Positions 9,111 to 17,224 of a stretch of 64,000 nucleotides of DNA are shown here, in pieces. The notes under the pieces were generated by a model. It saw only the letters and a program-made list of their open reading frames with translations, did not search any database and was not told the DNA's origin. Positions within the stretch are counted from its first letter, which is position 1, and each line of letters begins with the position of its first letter. Source of the stretch: JACMRI01 sp043778625 (GTDB taxonomy: Bacteria > Bacteroidota > Bacteroidia > UBA4408); the NCBI GenBank assembly GCA_043778625.1, contig JAYWFU010000031.1, positions 1 through 64,000 on the forward strand, in the 5' to 3' direction. Position numbers and translations under genes: made by a program.

Positions 9111-9929
9111 TTAGTCCGCAAATGCTTGTCCATAGTAAATTAAAAAAGTCTTGGTTGCTTTGTTATATTTCAAGCATTCCCAATTGTTGTAGACACTGCT
9201 GGTCGAGATACACAGTGAGTTTGATAATTTAGCTTTAGAATTTTTTTTTGAAAAACATCCTTTCTTTACAACGAAGTCACTGTCTTTAAAAATGTTAACA
9301 ATTTTACAAGGTTCAAATTCTAAATAGCTTTCAGGTTTATTAATAAGGTATTCCTCTTGGTAAACTATTTCATTTGCTAATTTATAGTCAAGTGTTCCAA
9401 AAGCAAAATAATTACAGTCAGCAGATTTTAATCCGTCTTCAATCTTCAATTCTCTAAATAATTCGAGGTATTCATTTGTATGTACGTTGTATATTAATAT
9501 TGAAACTCTTTGATTACTAATATCATAAACAATAAATGCGTAGTCATCTTTATTGTTTTGAAACAAGTCCCCCTTAGCAATGGATAATAGCTTAATATTG
9601 GTTTTTTCTAAAAAGTATTTTTTTTGGTTGGCGGGAAGTGTCAACACTAACTTATCATTGATGCAAATAAATACACCCTTGTCTGAGAGACGTTGTAATC
9701 TTTCTTTGTGATTTGTTAATTTGGTTACAAACTTAGGATTGTCGTAAATTGATACTTGAAAGTTATTAGGATTATTTGATAGTGGGGGTGCTGTGTCTGC
9801 CTTTCTAGATAGAGTGATTTGCGAATTACTGTCGATTAACGAATTATTATTTTTATCATTGGCGCACTTTGGTCGAGGTGAACATTCAAAAAAAAACATC
9901 AAAATGTAAATTATAAATAAGTGCTTCAT
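9111..9929 (-). CDS. Hypothetical putative lipoprotein
   Basis: 272 residues, family not recognised. It starts with a short hydrophobic segment (MKHLFIIYILMFFFECSPRP) whose Cys could be a weak lipobox, followed by an Asn/Lys/Ser-rich linker to about residue 60. The rest is a mixed alpha/beta domain with several YNVHTNEYLEL-like strands and no visible catalytic motif. Codon use looks more AT-rich than in the neighbouring porin and der, which hints at a different history. It lies 44 bp after the NlpE-like lipoprotein gene and just before the porin on the same strand, so envelope location is plausible. Function unknown. Confidence 0.7.
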   Translation of the reverse strand: MKHLFIIYILMFFFECSPRPKCANDKNNNSLIDSNSQITLSRKADTAPPLSNNPNNFQVSIYDNPKFVTKLTNHKERLQRLSDKGVFICINDKLVLTLPANQKKYFLEKTNIKLLSIAKGDLFQNNKDDYAFIVYDISNQRVSILIYNVHTNEYLELFRELKIEDGLKSADCNYFAFGTLDYKLANEIVYQEEYLINKPESYLEFEPCKIVNIFKDSDFVVKKGCFSKKNSKAKLSNSLCISTSSVYNNWECLKYNKATKTFLIYYGQAFAD

Positions 9930-9973
9930 TATCTCTTTTTAATTGCTACTAACCATTTAGTCCCCCCAACAAA

Positions 9974-10360
9974 TTATTGCTTGTGTAACGAGTGTAATTT
10001 ACCGTCTTCAATAGGGTTACCGCTATCATCCAGTTGTACTATACTGTCGCCAGTTATTTTATAGAGTTTGGCTACTTCGGTAAAAGTAGTTTGTAGCATA
10101 TCGCCCTGTATAGTCCATTTGCCTTTATCCACCAATTTAGTATCAATGCCTTTGTAAATATACGTCATCATACAATTGCTATCGGCAGTTAGTTCAAGTG
10201 TGGCATCAATGCCCGCAAACTCGCCACCTGGCAATGCTCCTTTGTAAAACGTTGATGCTGTAGCACCTTCGGTAGTTGTGGCGGCATCTTGTTTTTTATC
10301 GCCCGAACAGGCGGTTAATGCCACCGTAGCAAGTGTTGATAGTACTAGTAAGTGTTTCAT
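9974..10360 (-). CDS. NlpE-like lipoprotein
   Basis: 128 residues. Lipoprotein signal peptide with a good lipobox (VALTAC, Cys18), then a charged Ser/Thr/Ala linker, then a small beta-barrel-like domain. FYKGALPGGEFAGIDATLEL, KGKWTIQGDMLQ and LDDSGNPIEDGKLHSL follow the NlpE N-terminal pattern (copper-resistance / surface-sensing lipoprotein). The CxxC of classical NlpE (PCADC) is replaced by PGGEFAG, so copper binding by that motif is unlikely. It has its own -7 box at 10383-10390. Localisation is probably the periplasmic face of the inner or outer membrane. Confidence 0.72.
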   Translation of the reverse strand: MKHLLVLSTLATVALTACSGDKKQDAATTTEGATASTFYKGALPGGEFAGIDATLELTADSNCMMTYIYKGIDTKLVDKGKWTIQGDMLQTTFTEVAKLYKITGDSIVQLDDSGNPIEDGKLHSLHKQ

Positions 10361-10382
10361 TTTTTTTATTTGATTTAAAATA

Positions 10383-10390
10383 CAAATTTA
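10383..10390 (-). promoter_or_regulatory. Bacteroidota -7 promoter element for the NlpE-like gene
   Basis: Minus strand reads TAAATTTG, a full TAnnTTTG match, 22 nt before the ATG at 10360. The spacing resembles that of the other boxes in this window. Confidence 0.55.
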
Positions 10391-10416
10391 TATAGGCTAA
10401 AATAACTAATTATTAA

Positions 10417-10944
10417 TTATAACAATTTGTGCATTACATGCCATAGCACAATGCCAGCACTAATACTTACGTTAAACGAATGCTTACTGCCAAATTGTGG
10501 TATTTCTACACAGGCATCCACCAGTTCCATTATTTCGGTGCTTACCCCATCTACCTCGTTACCCATTACAAAAGCGTATTGGGCATTGGCTTCCACTTCA
10601 AAATTATTCAAATACACACTGCCATGCGCTTGCTCTACCGCTATTATTTTATAGCCTTGTGTGCGCAAGTTTAATACGGCTTCTTTGGTAGTAGTGGTAT
10701 ATGTCCATGCCATACTTTCGGTGGCACCTAGTGCGGTTTTGTATATTTCGCGGTGCGGAGGCGTAGCTGTAATACCGCATAAGTACAAGTGTTGTATTCT
10801 AAAAGCATCGGCAGTACGAAACATTGAGCCAACGTTGCTCATACTCCGCACGTTATCCAACACCAGCACAATGGGCGTTTTGGGAGCGTTTTTAAATTCG
10901 CTTACTGATATTCGTTTTAGCTCGTCTAATTTTAGTTTTTGCAT
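10417..10944 (-). CDS. TrmH/SpoU-family RNA 2'-O-methyltransferase
   Basis: 175 residues, a minimal SPOUT enzyme without the N-terminal substrate-binding domain of RlmB. The three SpoU motifs are clear: VLDNVRSMSNVGSMFRTADA (motif 1, with the catalytic Asn and Arg), FVMGNEVDGVSTEIMELVDA (motif 2) and IPQFGSKHSFNVSISAGI (motif 3, knot region). It should 2'-O-methylate a tRNA or rRNA nucleotide; which one cannot be read from sequence, and TrmL-like or TrmH-like tRNA targets are both possible. It follows der by 22 bp on the same strand. Confidence 0.9.
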   Translation of the reverse strand: MQKLKLDELKRISVSEFKNAPKTPIVLVLDNVRSMSNVGSMFRTADAFRIQHLYLCGITATPPHREIYKTALGATESMAWTYTTTTKEAVLNLRTQGYKIIAVEQAHGSVYLNNFEVEANAQYAFVMGNEVDGVSTEIMELVDACVEIPQFGSKHSFNVSISAGIVLWHVMHKLL

Positions 10945-10966
10945 AGCGGCACAAAATTAGTAGCAA

Positions 10967-12277
10967 TTATTTTTGTCTAAAAAATATTTGAATAGGCACG
11001 CCTGTAAAGTCGTATTCTTTACGCAGTTTGTTTTCAATAAATCGTTTGTAGTCTTCGCGCACGTATTGTGGCGAATTGCAAAATATGGCAAACGACGGTG
11101 CGTGTGTAGGCAGTTGGGTAAAGAATTTTATTTTAATAAACTTGCCTTTATTAGTTGGCGGAGAGTTGAGCTCCACCACACCTTGCAAAAATTCGTTAAG
11201 TACTGATGTCTTAATTTTTTTAATACGATTTTGATGCACCTTAACTGCCATTTCCATCACATCTAATATACGTTGCTTGGTTACGGCTGATGTAAATATA
11301 ATAGGCACATCGCGGAACGGTGCTAGTTTTTCAATAATACCATCAGCATATTCTTGTAAGGTAGAGTTGGTTTTATCTTGTATTAAATCCCATTTGTTTA
11401 CCACAATTACAATACCCTTACGGTTTTTTTGCGATAGGCTAAATAAGTTCATATCCTGCGAATCGAAACCTACGGTGGCATCAATAACCAGTATTATTAC
11501 ATCGCTTTCTTCAATAGAGTGTACGGCACGCATTACGCTATAAAATTCAAGGTCTTCGTGTACCTTAGTCTTACGACGTATTCCGGCAGTATCTACTAAT
11601 ATAAAGTTGTAGCCATATTTGTTGTAATGTGTATTTAGCGTATCGCGGGTAGTGCCTGCAATGTCGGTAACAATGTTGCGGTCTTCGCCCATTAAGGCAT
11701 TAACTAATGATGATTTACCTACGTTAGGCCTGCCTACAATGGCAAATTTTGGTAGTGCGTAATCGTCTTCATGTACTACTTCTTTGTCTAAATTTTTAAC
11801 TACATCGTCCAGTATATCGCCTGTGCCTGAGCCAGTAGCGCTCGACATGGTGTAGTAATCGCCCATGCCTAGGGCATAAAACTCGGTGGCGTCCACCAAG
11901 CGTTTGTTGTTATCAACTTTGTTTACAATAAGTAGTACTTTCTTTTTGCACTTGCGTAGTATGTGCGCTACCTCTGTATCCATATCGGTTACGCCTTCCA
12001 CCACATCTACTACAAACAATATTACGTTGGCTTCTTCAATGGCTATTTTTACTTGCTTACGAATTTCGTCCTCAAATATATCATCGCTTCCAATAATGTA
12101 TCCACCAGTATCAATAACGGTAAACTCCATGCCTCCCCATTCGCACTTGCCGTAATGGCGGTCGCGTGTTACCCCTGCTATTTCATCTACTATTGCCTTA
12201 CGACTTTCGGTCAGGCGGTTAAAAAGGGTTGATTTACCTACGTTTGGTCTGCCTACTATTGCTACTATATTTGCCAT
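10967..12277 (-). CDS. der: Ribosome-assembly GTPase Der (EngA)
   Basis: Double-GTPase needed for 50S maturation. 436 residues. Two complete G domains: G1 motifs GRPNVGKSTLFNRL (near residue 8) and GRPNVGKSSLVNAL (near 181), the two DTGG/DTAG G3 motifs, and NKVD and NKWD G4 motifs. The C-terminal KH-like domain ends with FTGVPIQIFFRQK. Length and order match E. coli Der. The divergent NlpC/P60 gene starts 104 bp away. The trmH-like gene follows closely and may be co-transcribed, which would group two ribosome-related functions. Confidence 0.97.
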   Translation of the reverse strand: MANIVAIVGRPNVGKSTLFNRLTESRKAIVDEIAGVTRDRHYGKCEWGGMEFTVIDTGGYIIGSDDIFEDEIRKQVKIAIEEANVILFVVDVVEGVTDMDTEVAHILRKCKKKVLLIVNKVDNNKRLVDATEFYALGMGDYYTMSSATGSGTGDILDDVVKNLDKEVVHEDDYALPKFAIVGRPNVGKSSLVNALMGEDRNIVTDIAGTTRDTLNTHYNKYGYNFILVDTAGIRRKTKVHEDLEFYSVMRAVHSIEESDVIILVIDATVGFDSQDMNLFSLSQKNRKGIVIVVNKWDLIQDKTNSTLQEYADGIIEKLAPFRDVPIIFTSAVTKQRILDVMEMAVKVHQNRIKKIKTSVLNEFLQGVVELNSPPTNKGKFIKIKFFTQLPTHAPSFAIFCNSPQYVREDYKRFIENKLRKEYDFTGVPIQIFFRQK

Positions 12278-12355
12278 TGTTTGTGTTTGTTATTAAGTGG
12301 CGAAGCTACTCATTTAAACTCAAACTTTGTAATTTTAACATCTGTACAAAATTCA

Positions 12356-12363
12356 TACTTTTG
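12356..12363 (+). promoter_or_regulatory. Bacteroidota -7 promoter element for the NlpC/P60 gene
   Basis: TACTTTTG, a full match to TAnnTTTG, ends 17 nt before the ATG at 12381. A TTTG lies farther upstream (about 26 nt before the box), which is wider than the usual -33 spacing. Confidence 0.6.
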
Positions 12364-12380
12364 CAGTAATAATAAAACCA

Positions 12381-12920
12381 ATGTTAAACACCCGTAACAA
12401 ATTATTAGTACTGCTGTACGTTGCCCTGTTGGCAATGATTACAGGTTGCTCGGTGTTTAGGAAAACGCCTGTTAAATCCCCATCTACTACTACCAATAGT
12501 ACTACCACTAATAGCACCGCTAACTTCCCAATTACCAAACAGCAACACGAAAAACTATACAATGCTTGCCAACAGTGGCTAGGCGTGCCTTATAAATTTG
12601 GGGGTACTACTAAAGGTGGTGTTGACTGTTCAGCCCTAGTAAATGCACTGTACAAGCAAGCGTATGGTATGCAACTACCCCGCACCACTGCCGAAATGAG
12701 TGCTAAATATCCTCCCGTTAAATTAAACGATTTGCGCATGGGAGATTTAGTTTATTTTAATTTTGAAAGCAAAAAAGCCTCGCACGTGGGGCTATACCTC
12801 AATAACAAACAGTTTATACACGCATCAACCAAAAAAGGAGTAATTGTAGGTAGCCTTACTGATGCCTACAACAGTAAATATTATATTGGTGCAGGGCGTG
12901 TGTTGCCCACTGCTAAGTAA
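12381..12920 (+). CDS. NlpC/P60-family lipoprotein peptidase
   Basis: Cell-wall cysteine peptidase that probably cuts peptide stems of peptidoglycan. 179 residues: lipoprotein signal (lipobox MITGC, Cys22), a Ser/Thr/Asn linker of about 25 residues, then an NlpC/P60 domain. The catalytic Cys is in GVDCSALVNALY, the His is in SHVGLYLNNKQFIHAS, and RTTAEMSAKYPPV and MGDLVYFNF surround the active site as in Spr/MepS. It is anchored through its lipid to a membrane facing the periplasm. Divergent from der, with its own -7 box. Likely a hydrolase opening the sacculus during growth. Confidence 0.93.
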   Translation: MLNTRNKLLVLLYVALLAMITGCSVFRKTPVKSPSTTTNSTTTNSTANFPITKQQHEKLYNACQQWLGVPYKFGGTTKGGVDCSALVNALYKQAYGMQLPRTTAEMSAKYPPVKLNDLRMGDLVYFNFESKKASHVGLYLNNKQFIHASTKKGVIVGSLTDAYNSKYYIGAGRVLPTAK

Positions 12921-12982
12921 TAGTAAATACTGGGCTACTGCAAGTTTTAACAACATTCATTCATCTAACATAAACTAATTAA

Positions 12983-13402
12983 ATGACACAAGAACTTTGG
13001 CTAAATTTACCTGTAAAAAACATTGCCCAGTCAGTAGCTTTTTTTACCGCATTAGGTTTTGAGTTTAATACTAAGTTTGGAGGCGATGCTTCGCAAATGG
13101 CGTGTATGCTAGTAGGTAGAAAAAAGGTAGTGATAATGTTATGTGCCGAACCATTGTTTAAAAATTTGGTACAACACGATTTAGCTAATACACAAACGGC
13201 ATCGCAACTACTTATTTCAATTGATGCCGAAAGCCGTGCCGAAGTAAACGAACTAGCTGTAAAAGTAGTGAGTGCTGGAGGGACAATATTTGCCCAACCG
13301 CACGAAAATCAAGGGTGGATGTATGGCATGGGCTTTGCCGATTTAGACGGGCACCGCTGGAATGTATTGTATATGGATAGCCCTAAAATGCAGGGCAAAT
13401 AA
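12983..13402 (+). CDS. VOC-family (glyoxalase-like) protein
   Basis: 139 residues. A single vicinal-oxygen-chelate fold: the start ELWLNLPVKNIAQSVAFFTALGFEFN and the end MYGMGFADLDGHRWNVLYMDS are typical of the Bacteroidota glyoxalase/bleomycin-resistance-like group. Metal ligands cannot be assigned with confidence; His371-like positions of true glyoxalase I are not obvious, and the final DLDGHRW supplies a probable ligand. The substrate is unknown. It lies 62 bp after the NlpC/P60 gene in the same direction. Confidence 0.85.
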   Translation: MTQELWLNLPVKNIAQSVAFFTALGFEFNTKFGGDASQMACMLVGRKKVVIMLCAEPLFKNLVQHDLANTQTASQLLISIDAESRAEVNELAVKVVSAGGTIFAQPHENQGWMYGMGFADLDGHRWNVLYMDSPKMQGK

Positions 13403-13568
13403 AATGTATCGTTAGTTGAGGTGTTCAGTTTTTTTTTAATTTAAGGGAGTACTCCCTAGCACAACTATTGGTTGCGTTTACGTAGTTATATTTCATTAAC
13501 ATTTTAGTGTGTAAATCCTTTTGCGTTAGCGCACTACACCTAGTGTGCAAACTGTATTTTAGGTGCTA

Positions 13569-15341
13569 ATGAAATTACTTAATTATACCCTATTATTAAT
13601 TGCAATAATTGCTTTAACGCCTTGTTATACTGTCAATGCGCAACGTGTGCCTGCGGGTACTTTTAGGTCGCCGGTTGATGTACCTATTAAATTAGTAGCC
13701 AACTTTGGCGAGTTGCGCAACAATCATTTTCATAACGGACTAGATATTCGCACGCCAGCAGGCGTAGGTATGAAACTGTATGCCATTGCCGATGGCTACG
13801 TATCGCGCATTAAAGTAGCGCCAGGTAGTTATGGCAATGCCCTGTACATTACGCACGCCAATGGTTTGGTAAGTTTGTATGCGCACTGCTCAAAATTTAA
13901 CGATAGCATACAACAGTATTTGCGCAAGGAACAGTACAAACAACAGCTATTTGATATAGAATTATATCCAGCTAAAAATGAATTAAAAGTTCGCAAAGGC
14001 GAGGTAATAGCCCTGAGTGGTAACACTGGTGCATCGCAAGGGCCACACCTACACTTTGAAATACGTGAGGAAGGAACCGACAAAACACTTAATCCATTGT
14101 TGTACGGCTTTGATGTGCCCGATAATACTACGCCTACCATTAAAGCGGTGTACATGCGTGCGTTAACTAATTTATCTAAAGTAAATACTACTGTTGGTTC
14201 AATTAAGCGATTGGCAGTGGTAGGTAAGGCAGGTAAGTTTCAATTAGCTACGCCCGAAACTATTGAATTAACAGGCGATATAGGTTTTGGTCTCGATTGT
14301 TTTGATACCCAAAGTGGTAGCTCCAACCCTAATAATGTGTATAGTATTGAATTGCAAATAGATAATAAACGCCACTGTTACAGCGTGTTAGATACTGTGC
14401 CGTTTGAAGAAAATAGATACATTAATTCGTATTGCGATTATGATTATAAAAAGAAAGTAGGAGGTTGGATACAAAACATGTACATTGAAAAAGCCAATAA
14501 ACTAAGCGTGTACAAGCAACACGTTAATCGTGGTGTGGTAAGCTTTACGCAAAACGGCACACACAAAGCCACCATAATTACTAAAGATGTAAATGGTAAT
14601 ACGGCTATGCTCGAATTTTATTTTAACTACGTCGCTATACCGCTTACAGCACAACAACAATTTGCGCCTACGGTTAGTTATTTAAAAGATTGCCTAAAAG
14701 AGCATACCTTAACCAAAGAGGGCGCAACAGTAACTATACCAGCAGGCAATGTGTATAGCGATTTTGATTTTACCATTAACCGAGATACTACCCGCACACC
14801 TACTTATAAAATATTGCACCCAGCCATTGCGGCGCATAGTTATTACAGCATAACATTGCCCACTTATACTATTCCAAAATCAGTAGTAAATAAAGCAATG
14901 GTAGTGTGCTTAGATTATAACGGTAAAGAAAAATGCGAAGGCGGAAAAATTAATGTGGCTAACAATACCATAACCGCACAAAGCCGTAGTTACGGACGGT
15001 TTACCATTAAGGTAGATGAAAAACCACCAGTAGTAAGCAAAGTAGGAGGTAATGGTACTGTGGTAAAAAAAGTAGGCAAGGGCAAAAAAGCTAAAAAAAT
15101 AATAACTCATGTACCACTTACGGCATTGCGTTACCGTATGGGCGATAATCTTTCGGGTATAAAATCGTATAACGGTTTTATTGATGGTAAGTGGGAACTA
15201 TTTGAATACGATGCTAAATCAGGCGTGTTAGTGCATTTTATTAATAAAGCTAAATACACCGCAGGCGAACATTTAGTAAAACTCATAGTAATAGATTATG
15301 CAGGCAACGAAACCCAGCTATTAGATACATTTAATTTATAA
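13569..15341 (+). CDS. M23-family (LytM) peptidase
   Basis: Secreted zinc metallopeptidase expected to cut peptidoglycan cross-bridges or stems. 590 residues from ATG 13569 (a GTG two codons earlier is less likely). Signal peptide about 1-25. The LytM domain sits near the N-terminus, about residues 38-180: NNHFHNGLDIRTPAG carries the HxxxD zinc ligands, LYAHC and GPHLHFEI the remaining ligands and catalytic His. An insert between YAHCSKFND and the HLHFEI motif is longer than in minimal domains. The remaining 400 residues are beta-rich Ig-like regions of unknown role. The order, peptidase first and long tail after, is usual for Bacteroidota members. Confidence 0.92.
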   Translation: MKLLNYTLLLIAIIALTPCYTVNAQRVPAGTFRSPVDVPIKLVANFGELRNNHFHNGLDIRTPAGVGMKLYAIADGYVSRIKVAPGSYGNALYITHANGLVSLYAHCSKFNDSIQQYLRKEQYKQQLFDIELYPAKNELKVRKGEVIALSGNTGASQGPHLHFEIREEGTDKTLNPLLYGFDVPDNTTPTIKAVYMRALTNLSKVNTTVGSIKRLAVVGKAGKFQLATPETIELTGDIGFGLDCFDTQSGSSNPNNVYSIELQIDNKRHCYSVLDTVPFEENRYINSYCDYDYKKKVGGWIQNMYIEKANKLSVYKQHVNRGVVSFTQNGTHKATIITKDVNGNTAMLEFYFNYVAIPLTAQQQFAPTVSYLKDCLKEHTLTKEGATVTIPAGNVYSDFDFTINRDTTRTPTYKILHPAIAAHSYYSITLPTYTIPKSVVNKAMVVCLDYNGKEKCEGGKINVANNTITAQSRSYGRFTIKVDEKPPVVSKVGGNGTVVKKVGKGKKAKKIITHVPLTALRYRMGDNLSGIKSYNGFIDGKWELFEYDAKSGVLVHFINKAKYTAGEHLVKLIVIDYAGNETQLLDTFNL

Positions 15342-15366
15342 CTTTATATTTAGTAAACTTACTACT

Positions 15367-16764
15367 GTGAAACTTAACCACACATACATCATTATTTTAT
15401 TAATAGCGCAATTGCTATTAGTACGTAGTGTGGTGGCACAAGTAGTGGTTGAAAATACTACGGGCGATATTGAAAAATTTGTGCGCCAAAATTTATTAGG
15501 CGAAGGCATTACGGCATTTAATTTTAAATACAGCGGTAACATTAGTGCTATGGCTTCGTTTAAGGCAGATAATGAGTTGTTAAAAATAGCCGAAGGATTA
15601 GTATTAAGTACGGGCAAAGCTGCTGATATAGCACATGCTAACGATGTAAACAACCAGTGGTCGGGCAATGCCTCACGTGGCGATAAAGACCTTAATCGAA
15701 TAGGGCGTGGTATAACGGTAGATGCCGCTGTGTTAGAATTTGATTTTATAGCAAGCCGTAATAAATTACAGTTTGATTACTTTTTTGCATCGGAAGAGTA
15801 CATGGAATACGCCGAAAGTAAGTTTAATGATGTGTTTGCTTTTGTAATTAGTGGGCCGGGCGCACGCAAAAAAAACATGGCTTTGTTGCCCGACAAAAAA
15901 ACAATAGTAAGTGTTAATACAGTTAATCAATACAAAAATGGCGAGTTGTACATTAACAATAATATTTTTACCAAAAATGGCGAACGACTAAAACTGAACA
16001 AAAAGAAAATGAAAAAAATGAATGCCGAGCTCATTAATTTTTTTCAATACGATGGGCTTACTGTACCCTTAAAAGCTGAGATAAATATTATTCCAGGTAA
16101 AAAATACCATATTAAAATAGCCATAGCCGATGTAGGCGATTTTAAGTACGACTCAGGTGTGTTTATTAAAAAAAACTCGTTTACTACCGTGTCTGATAGC
16201 TTAGCACGTACTAATATTATATACGTGTTTAACCCTGCTGATACTGTTGTTCCACCACCATTGCCCAAACCTACCGAAGCACTACCTGCAATAAAAACAT
16301 CTACCAAAACTACACCTACCAAAACCATAAAAATGGTAAATGGAAAAGCCACTTTAGTAATTAATAATAATGTCAAGCCCAAAACACCAACGCCTGTGGG
16401 CAAAAAAGAATACTTAATACTTACCAATATTTATTTTGGCAACGACTCCTACATCATACCTGATAGTGCATTTAAGATGTTGGATAAATTAGCTACAAGT
16501 GTAAACAAAAACAAAACTTATTATTTGGAAATAATGGGCTTTACTGATAGCACAGGCGCAGTAGAGTACAATAAAGTATTATCAATTAATAGAGCAAAGT
16601 CAGTATTTGATTATTTGGCAGCCAAAAACGTAGACGAAGGACGTATAAATTTTGAAGGCTTTGGTAGCTCCAAAGCCATAGCCGACAACAAAGACGAACG
16701 TAGCCGATTACTTAACCGAAGGGTAGAAATAAAATTAAAAGAAGAGGTTTTAATTGAAAAATAA
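15367..16764 (+). CDS. Choice-of-anchor L domain plus OmpA-like C-terminal domain
   Basis: 465 residues from a GTG start (no in-frame ATG before residue 60). Signal peptide about 1-22 (ending VVAQ). Residues about 25-275 are a choice-of-anchor L domain (FNFKYSGNISAMASF, GLVLSTGKA, FDYFFASEEYMEYAESKFND, FAFVISGPG). A Thr/Pro/Lys linker (about 290-340) leads to an OmpA/MotB-type peptidoglycan-binding domain (about 350-460: IYFGNDSYIIPDSAFKMLDK, GFTDSTG, INRAKSVFDYL, LNRRVEIKL). The protein should bridge a surface or periplasmic domain to the cell wall. It follows the M23 peptidase by 25 bp, consistent with a shared envelope role. Confidence 0.88.
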   Translation: MKLNHTYIIILLIAQLLLVRSVVAQVVVENTTGDIEKFVRQNLLGEGITAFNFKYSGNISAMASFKADNELLKIAEGLVLSTGKAADIAHANDVNNQWSGNASRGDKDLNRIGRGITVDAAVLEFDFIASRNKLQFDYFFASEEYMEYAESKFNDVFAFVISGPGARKKNMALLPDKKTIVSVNTVNQYKNGELYINNNIFTKNGERLKLNKKKMKKMNAELINFFQYDGLTVPLKAEINIIPGKKYHIKIAIADVGDFKYDSGVFIKKNSFTTVSDSLARTNIIYVFNPADTVVPPPLPKPTEALPAIKTSTKTTPTKTIKMVNGKATLVINNNVKPKTPTPVGKKEYLILTNIYFGNDSYIIPDSAFKMLDKLATSVNKNKTYYLEIMGFTDSTGAVEYNKVLSINRAKSVFDYLAAKNVDEGRINFEGFGSSKAIADNKDERSRLLNRRVEIKLKEEVLIEK

Positions 16765-16899
16765 AACTGTTCAGTAGGTATATTTACAAAAAAATACTTA
16801 ACGTAGAAAAGCATAATGTTATGCTTTAAAAAAAGTATGACTTGCCGACCAACGCAATGAATAAATTGATAAGTAAAATCCAAATTAAATAAAAACACG

Positions 16900-16907
16900 T
16901 ATATTTG
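16900..16907 (+). promoter_or_regulatory. Bacteroidota -7 promoter element for the PID-CTERM-like gene
   Basis: TATATTTG, a full TAnnTTTG match, 34 nt before the ATG at 16942. An A/T hairpin (AAAGCATA/TATGCTTT, 16808-16827) lies upstream and may end the previous transcript, but it is followed by A rather than T on the plus strand. Confidence 0.55.
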
Positions 16908-16941
16908 TATAATTACAGATTTAAAAGTACCTAAAAATTAA

Positions 16942-17157
16942 ATGAAGCATTTTTATAAAATAATAAGCATAACGGTTTTGGTAGTGTTTACAAACCTATG
17001 TTATGGTCCACCGCCACCACCACCCAAGGGAGGACCACCATGCTGGCCACCACCTTGTATTCCTATCAATAATGGAGTGCAATACTTAGTAATAGGCGGT
17101 GCTTTATTAATATTATACAAATTAGTAGAGTTAAAGCGTACTAACGTTAAAGCATAG
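16942..17157 (+). CDS. Small proline-rich PID-CTERM-like surface protein
   Basis: 71 residues: signal peptide (MKHFYKIISITVLVVFTNLC, cut near YG), a Pro/Gly stretch (PPPPPPKGGPPCWPPPC), then IPINNG, a hydrophobic helix (YLVIGGALLILYKLV) and a basic end (ELKRTNVKA). This signal / Pro-rich / P-[IL]-[DN]-x-G / helix / Lys-Arg pattern is that of the PID-CTERM sorting family of Bacteroidota, here with PINNG instead of PIDGG. The tail would hold the protein in the membrane until a sorting enzyme cuts it; no candidate sortase gene is visible nearby. It has its own promoter box and ends at the hairpin at 17186-17224. Confidence 0.75.
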   Translation: MKHFYKIISITVLVVFTNLCYGPPPPPPKGGPPCWPPPCIPINNGVQYLVIGGALLILYKLVELKRTNVKA

Positions 17158-17185
17158 TAAATAGCAGTAACTATATTAAAACATA

Positions 17186-17224
17186 AAATTGGAGTAGAAT
17201 AACTAGCTTATTCTACTCCAATTT
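17186..17224. terminator. Bidirectional terminator hairpin overlapping the recG stop
   Basis: Perfect 17-bp stem (AAATTGGAGTAGAATAA with TTATTCTACTCCAATTT) and a 5-nt loop. T-rich DNA follows on the plus strand (TTTGTTTTA), and on the minus strand the exit is ATTTTATGTTTT. It serves the PID-CTERM-like gene from the left and recG from the right. The last codons of recG (NWSRIS and stop) are part of the hairpin. Confidence 0.8.

Noticed and set aside
10952..10959. TAATTTTG box (minus strand) before the trmH-like gene
   Set aside because: It ends only 7 nt before the ATG, leaving almost no leader, and the gene follows der by 22 bp, so a chance match is more likely than a working promoter.
13444..13457. 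14-bp palindrome AGGGAGTACTCCCT after the VOC gene
   Set aside because: The T tract lies before it, not after, and no second copy with flanking features was found (GGGAGTACTCC at about 36590 is inside rseP).
16808..16827. Hairpin AAAGCATA/TATGCTTT after the OmpA-like gene
   Set aside because: Followed by A rather than T on the plus strand, so it is weak as an intrinsic terminator; kept only as context.
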